From the NCBI GenBank assembly GCA_002788515.1, contig PFRJ01000078.1, positions 1-8,586 on the forward strand: a stretch of DNA of 8,586 nucleotides, in the 5' to 3' direction. Below are positions 5,785-8,586 of this stretch, piece after piece (the first letter of the stretch is position 1; every line of letters starts with the position of its first letter). Origin of the DNA: Nitrosopumilales archaeon CG_4_9_14_0_2_um_filter_34_16. Lineage in GTDB: Archaea; Thermoproteota; Nitrososphaeria; Nitrososphaerales; Nitrosopumilaceae. A program made the position numbers and the translations under genes. The notes under the pieces were generated by a model that made no database searches, was not told the origin of the DNA, and worked only from the letters and a program-made list of their open reading frames with translations.

Positions 5785-5990
5785 GTACAGTTGAAGAAGT
5801 AGTTCAGTCTGAAATTATTCAAATTGTTGGAAGAACCGGCATTGCTGGTGAAGTAATTCAAGTTAGAGTTAAAGTTCTTACTGGAAAAGATAGAGGTCGA
5901 ATTCTTACCAGAAACGTCAAAGGTTCTGTTAGATTAGGAGAAATTCTAATGCTAAGAGAAACAGAGAGAGAAGCAAAGAAAATTCATTAG
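5781..5990 (+). CDS. rps28e: 30S ribosomal protein S28e
   Basis: A 69 aa small-subunit protein with an OB-like fold. The signature near the C-terminus, VRLGEILMLRETEREAKKI (50-68), is close to the family consensus with the LRETEREA core. The upstream part EIIQIVGRTGIAGEVIQVRVKVL is the expected beta-rich half. The ATG lies in an ATGA overlap with the L7Ae stop. The nearest purine-rich site (GGCGG at 5764-5768) is rather distant, so translation is probably coupled to L7Ae. The length is typical for archaeal S28e. Confidence 0.96.
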   Translation: MSTVEEVVQSEIIQIVGRTGIAGEVIQVRVKVLTGKDRGRILTRNVKGSVRLGEILMLRETEREAKKIH

Positions 5991-5998
5991 GTGTCAAG

Positions 5999-6199
5999 AT
6001 GAGTCTTTTAGTTAAACCCTGTAGTTTCTGTGACCGACCTGTTGCAAAAGGATCTGGTACAATGCTTGCAAAAAATGATGGAAGTGTTTTATGGTTTTGT
6101 TCTGCAAAATGCAAAAAAAACATGTTAGAGCTTAAACGTGATCCAAGAAAATTAAAGTGGACCAAGAAATACGTTAAAGGCGGAATCCGCAAGAAATAG
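5999..6199 (+). CDS. rpl24e: 50S ribosomal protein L24e
   Basis: A 66 aa zinc-finger protein of the large subunit. Cys8 and Cys11 (CSFC) together with Cys34 and Cys38 (CSAKC) give the C-x2-C...C-x3-C zinc site of L24e. The conserved segments KGSGTMLAKNDGS, WFCSAKC and DPRKLKWTKKY are all present. The tail is basic (KGGIRKK), as expected for rRNA contact. The ATG at 5999 follows AGGTG (5989-5993), which overlaps the S28e stop, with a 5-base spacer. Two bases separate its stop from the TTG of ndk. Confidence 0.97.
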   Translation: MSLLVKPCSFCDRPVAKGSGTMLAKNDGSVLWFCSAKCKKNMLELKRDPRKLKWTKKYVKGGIRKK

Positions 6200-6201
6200 A
6201 A

Positions 6202-6603
6202 TTGACTGAAAAATCTTTATTCATTGTAAAACCTGATGCCGTAGCTAGAAATCTAGTTGGTGAGGTAATCTCTAGATTTGAAAGAAAGGGATTCAAACTC
6301 TTGAAACTAAAGATGTTTACATTTACTCAAGCACAAGCTGAAAATTTTTACGGTGTACACAAAGACAAGCCATTCTTTGGTGAGTTAACGTCATTTATCA
6401 CGTCAGGACCTGTAGTTGCTGCAATCATTGAAGGAAATAATGCAATTGCTACTACAAGAATTATGATTGGTGCAACAAAATCATTTGAGGCAGAACCTGG
6501 TTCCATCAGAGGTGACTTTGGATTAGGATTTAGTGAAAATATTATACATGCATCGGATTCACAAGAAAGTTTTGATCACGAATCGAGGGTAGCGTTTGAG
6601 TGA
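6202..6603 (+). CDS. ndk: nucleoside diphosphate kinase
   Basis: A 133 aa enzyme moving the gamma-phosphate of ATP to other NDPs through a phosphohistidine; it supplies GTP, CTP, UTP and dNTPs. The start FIVKPDAVARNLVGEV, with Lys10, is typical. Tyr50, the Arg86 segment TTRIMIGAT, GSIRGDFG (Arg103) and the active-site segment NIIHASDS with His116 are present. The active site usually reads NxxHGSDS, so Ala117 replaces Gly; this is mild and the catalytic His is intact. The start is a TTG at 6202, two bases after the L24e stop. No clear ribosome site is seen and the next in-frame Met is far inside the protein, so coupling to L24e is likely. It lies directly before the GTPase aIF5B, a common archaeal neighbour. 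Confidence 0.96.
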   Translation: MTEKSLFIVKPDAVARNLVGEVISRFERKGFKLLKLKMFTFTQAQAENFYGVHKDKPFFGELTSFITSGPVVAAIIEGNNAIATTRIMIGATKSFEAEPGSIRGDFGLGFSENIIHASDSQESFDHESRVAFE

Positions 6604-6609
6604 TCTGAT

Positions 6610-8391
6610 TTGCAAATCCGTCAGCCAATAGTGGCAGTTCTTGGTCACGTAGACTCTGGAAAAACATCTCTTTTAGATAGAATACGTGGCACCGGTGTTC
6701 AAGGTAGAGAAGCAGGTGGCATCACGCAGCACATTGGTGCAAGTTTTCTTCCAACTGAAACAATCAAAGAGATGTGTGGTCCATTATACAAAAAACTTGA
6801 ACAATCAGACACCCAAGTTCCTGGGTTACTAGTAATTGATACTCCGGGACACGAAGTCTTTACAAATCTTCGTACTAGAGGTGGATCAGCTGCTGACATT
6901 GCAATTTTAGTAGTTGATGTTAATCGTGGATTTCAACCACAGACAAACGAGAGTCTGAAAATTCTTCAGAGCAGAAAAGTTCCATTTGTTGTTGCATTAA
7001 ACAAGTGTGATCAGATATCTGGGTGGCGAAAATCTGATACCAAATTTATTTCACAGGCAATTAAGGAACAAGACGCATCAATCCAAACTGATCTTGATCA
7101 AAAGATCTATGATGTGGTAGGAACTCTGTCCATTCTGGGATATCAGTCTGAGGCGTTTTATCGAATCAAGGATTTTAAATCCGAAATCGCGATAGTTCCA
7201 ATCTCTGCAAGATCTGGCGTGGGAATTCCTGAACTGCTAGGTGTCTTGGTAGGTCTGACCCAGCAGTATTTGCAAAAAAGACTCAGCCAAGAAGAAAAAG
7301 AACCACGCGGTATAGTGCTTGAAGTAAAAGACGAGGTGGGACTAGGACAGACTGCAAACATCATTCTCATTGATGGAGTCATCAAAAAAGAAAATAGTAT
7401 TGTTGTTGCAAAGCGTGATGGCGTGATAGTTACAAAACCCAAGGCACTGCTTTTGCCAAAACCTCTAGATGAGATGCGCGATCCTCGAGACAAGTTCAAA
7501 CCAGTATCTGAAGTACAAGCAGCAGCTGGACTCAAAATTGCGTCTCCTGATCTTGAAGGAGTATTGCCTGGCAGTACTCTTTACGTTGCATCAAATGATG
7601 AAGATATTGCAAGATTTACGAAACTCATTGAATCTGAAATGAAATCCGTTTTTGTTGATACTCAAACTGATGGCATCATACTCAAATGTGATACCATAGG
7701 CTCACTTGAGGCCATAGTTGAGATGCTTAGACGCTCTCAAGTCCCTGTTGCCAAGGCTGACATTGGTCCTGTGAACAGACGAGATGTAATGGAGGCAAAA
7801 GCAATCAAAGACAAAGACAGACACCTTGGTATTATTCTGGCATTTAATGTCAAGGTATTACCTGATGCAAAAGATGAGGCAGAAGCAAGTCACATCAAAA
7901 TTTTTGAAGACAAAGTAATCTACAGCTTGATTGACAACTACAACGCATGGGTAGAAGAAGACTCTGCACATGCAGAAGACGCAATGTTTGCAGAACTAAC
8001 GCCAATTGCAAAATTTAGCTTCCTTAAGGGGATGGTATTTCGAAACAACAATCCTGCAGTCTTTGGTGTCCGTGTAGATGTGGGAACTCTAAAACATAAA
8101 ATTCCGTTTATGAACATGTCTGGAAGAAAAGTAGGTGAGATACATCAACTACAACTGGACAAAAAAACAGTCACAACTGCAAAGACAGGAGATGAGGTTG
8201 CATGTTCTGTAAATAACGTAACAATCGGAAGACAAATTTTTGAGGAAGAAGTTTACTATACGTTTCCTCCATCGCATGAAGCAAAACTGATTCTCAATAA
8301 ATTCATGCACAAGCTTAGTTCTGAAGAACAAGAAGTTTTCAACGACATTGTAAGAATTCAGCGAGAAAAAGAACCAATATACGGCTATTAG
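6610..8391 (+). CDS. infB: translation initiation factor aIF5B (IF-2 homologue)
   Basis: A 593 aa GTPase promoting ribosomal subunit joining at the end of initiation. The G motifs are complete: G1 GHVDSGKT (12-19), G2 Thr39 in GGITQHIG, G3 DTPGHE with the catalytic-type His81, G4 NKCD (131-134) and G5 SAR (199-201). G1 carries Ser where bacterial IF-2 has His, as is usual for aIF5B/eIF5B. After the G domain come the beta-barrel domain II (from about 235), the domain III region (about 340-430) and the C-terminal barrel and helices, ending EKEPIYGY. The length is typical for the archaeal form without the long eukaryotic N-terminal extension, and no intein is present. The start is a TTG at 6610. 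GAGTGAT (6598-6604) overlaps the ndk stop and gives a 5-base spacer. The stop overlaps the convergent thioredoxin stop. Confidence 0.97.
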   Translation: MQIRQPIVAVLGHVDSGKTSLLDRIRGTGVQGREAGGITQHIGASFLPTETIKEMCGPLYKKLEQSDTQVPGLLVIDTPGHEVFTNLRTRGGSAADIAILVVDVNRGFQPQTNESLKILQSRKVPFVVALNKCDQISGWRKSDTKFISQAIKEQDASIQTDLDQKIYDVVGTLSILGYQSEAFYRIKDFKSEIAIVPISARSGVGIPELLGVLVGLTQQYLQKRLSQEEKEPRGIVLEVKDEVGLGQTANIILIDGVIKKENSIVVAKRDGVIVTKPKALLLPKPLDEMRDPRDKFKPVSEVQAAAGLKIASPDLEGVLPGSTLYVASNDEDIARFTKLIESEMKSVFVDTQTDGIILKCDTIGSLEAIVEMLRRSQVPVAKADIGPVNRRDVMEAKAIKDKDRHLGIILAFNVKVLPDAKDEAEASHIKIFEDKVIYSLIDNYNAWVEEDSAHAEDAMFAELTPIAKFSFLKGMVFRNNNPAVFGVRVDVGTLKHKIPFMNMSGRKVGEIHQLQLDKKTVTTAKTGDEVACSVNNVTIGRQIFEEEVYYTFPPSHEAKLILNKFMHKLSSEEQEVFNDIVRIQREKEPIYGY

Positions 8392-8586
8392 CTTGAATGC
8401 TTTTTGCAAATCATGTGAATTCCAGGTGCACCTACTGCCCCCATCATCTTATCTACAATTTGTCCTGACTTGAACATGATAAATGTAGGAATTGATTGCA
8501 CTGCAAATCTCATTGATATGTTTTGGTTTTGATCCACATTTACTCTTGCAAATTTTACATTGGGATATTTCTTTGAGAGGCTCTCA
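8388..8586 (-). CDS. thioredoxin-like protein, C-terminal part (partial)
   Basis: The minus strand is open from the window edge to a TAA at 8388-8390 and encodes 65 residues of a thioredoxin fold. KYPNVKFARVNVDQNQNIS is the central strand and helix region. RFAVQSIPTFIMFKSGQIV contains the cis-Pro loop (SIPT) and the following strand. MMGAVGAPG starts the last helix. The catalytic CxxC would lie upstream, outside the window, so redox activity cannot be confirmed. A single Cys remains near the end (MICKKHSS), and its role is unknown. The stop overlaps the aIF5B stop by four bases on the opposite strand. It could be a thioredoxin proper or a related disulfide reductase. Confidence 0.9.
   Translation of the reverse strand, partial: ESLSKKYPNVKFARVNVDQNQNISMRFAVQSIPTFIMFKSGQIVDKMMGAVGAPGIHMICKKHSS

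Noticed and set aside
5412..5861. A 149-codon minus-strand open frame opposite L7Ae and S28e
   Set aside because: It lies wholly antisense to two clear ribosomal protein genes and its translation resembles no protein family.
7158..7535. A 125-codon minus-strand open frame opposite aIF5B
   Set aside because: Antisense to an intact, full-length aIF5B; low-complexity Ser-rich translation without motifs.
8149..8409. An 86-codon minus-strand open frame at the aIF5B end
   Set aside because: It is out of frame with the thioredoxin-like gene and antisense to the aIF5B C-terminus; Cys/Phe-rich translation without a recognisable fold.

Overview
The window is archaeal and most likely from an ammonia-oxidising-type Nitrososphaerota (Thaumarchaeota, Nitrosopumilus-like). 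This is an inference. It rests on the archaeal/eukaryotic-type gene set (Sm-like protein, L37e, L7Ae, S28e, L24e, aIF5B), AT-rich codon use, very tight gene packing, GGTGA-type ribosome binding sites and frequent TTG/GTG starts. No mobile element, CRISPR array or integrated element is visible, and there is no gene-free stretch longer than about 60 bases.

Layout. Bases 1-117 hold the 3' end of a small Met-rich ORF on the plus strand. Bases 119-2171 form a minus-strand operon read LSm, L37e, a coiled-coil protein of unknown function, then ribose-5-phosphate isomerase (rpiA). The last three of these genes lie in one reading frame with no base between stop and start. Bases 2229-3799 (minus) hold an ACT-plus-formyltransferase-fold protein (PurU-like) followed by a creatininase-family amidohydrolase that could be the ArfB deformylase of riboflavin/F420 synthesis. 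A minus-strand tRNA-Leu(UAG) with encoded CCA follows at 3851-3938, divergent from a phosphohexomutase gene (GlmM/PMM type, 3986-5335). Bases 5398-8391 form a translation operon: L7Ae, S28e, L24e, nucleoside diphosphate kinase and aIF5B. The window ends with the C-terminal part of a thioredoxin-like gene on the minus strand, tail to tail with aIF5B and overlapping it by four bases.

How the genes fit together. Most of the window serves ribosome and RNA function: three ribosomal proteins and aIF5B with its GTP supplier NDK in one operon, LSm with L37e in another, and a tRNA. The metabolic genes serve pentose phosphate/nucleotide supply (RpiA), one-carbon/formyl chemistry (PurU-like and ArfB-like) and sugar-phosphate supply for glycans (phosphohexomutase).

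The region is mostly ordinary core genome. The most interesting signal is in the short leader of the L7Ae gene. It can fold into a kink-turn-like element (AAU bulge, tandem G-A pairs, ACCC/GGGU stem) that holds the ribosome binding site. L7Ae is itself a kink-turn-binding protein, so this suggests autoregulation. The other candidate for something undescribed is the coiled-coil protein between L37e and rpiA.
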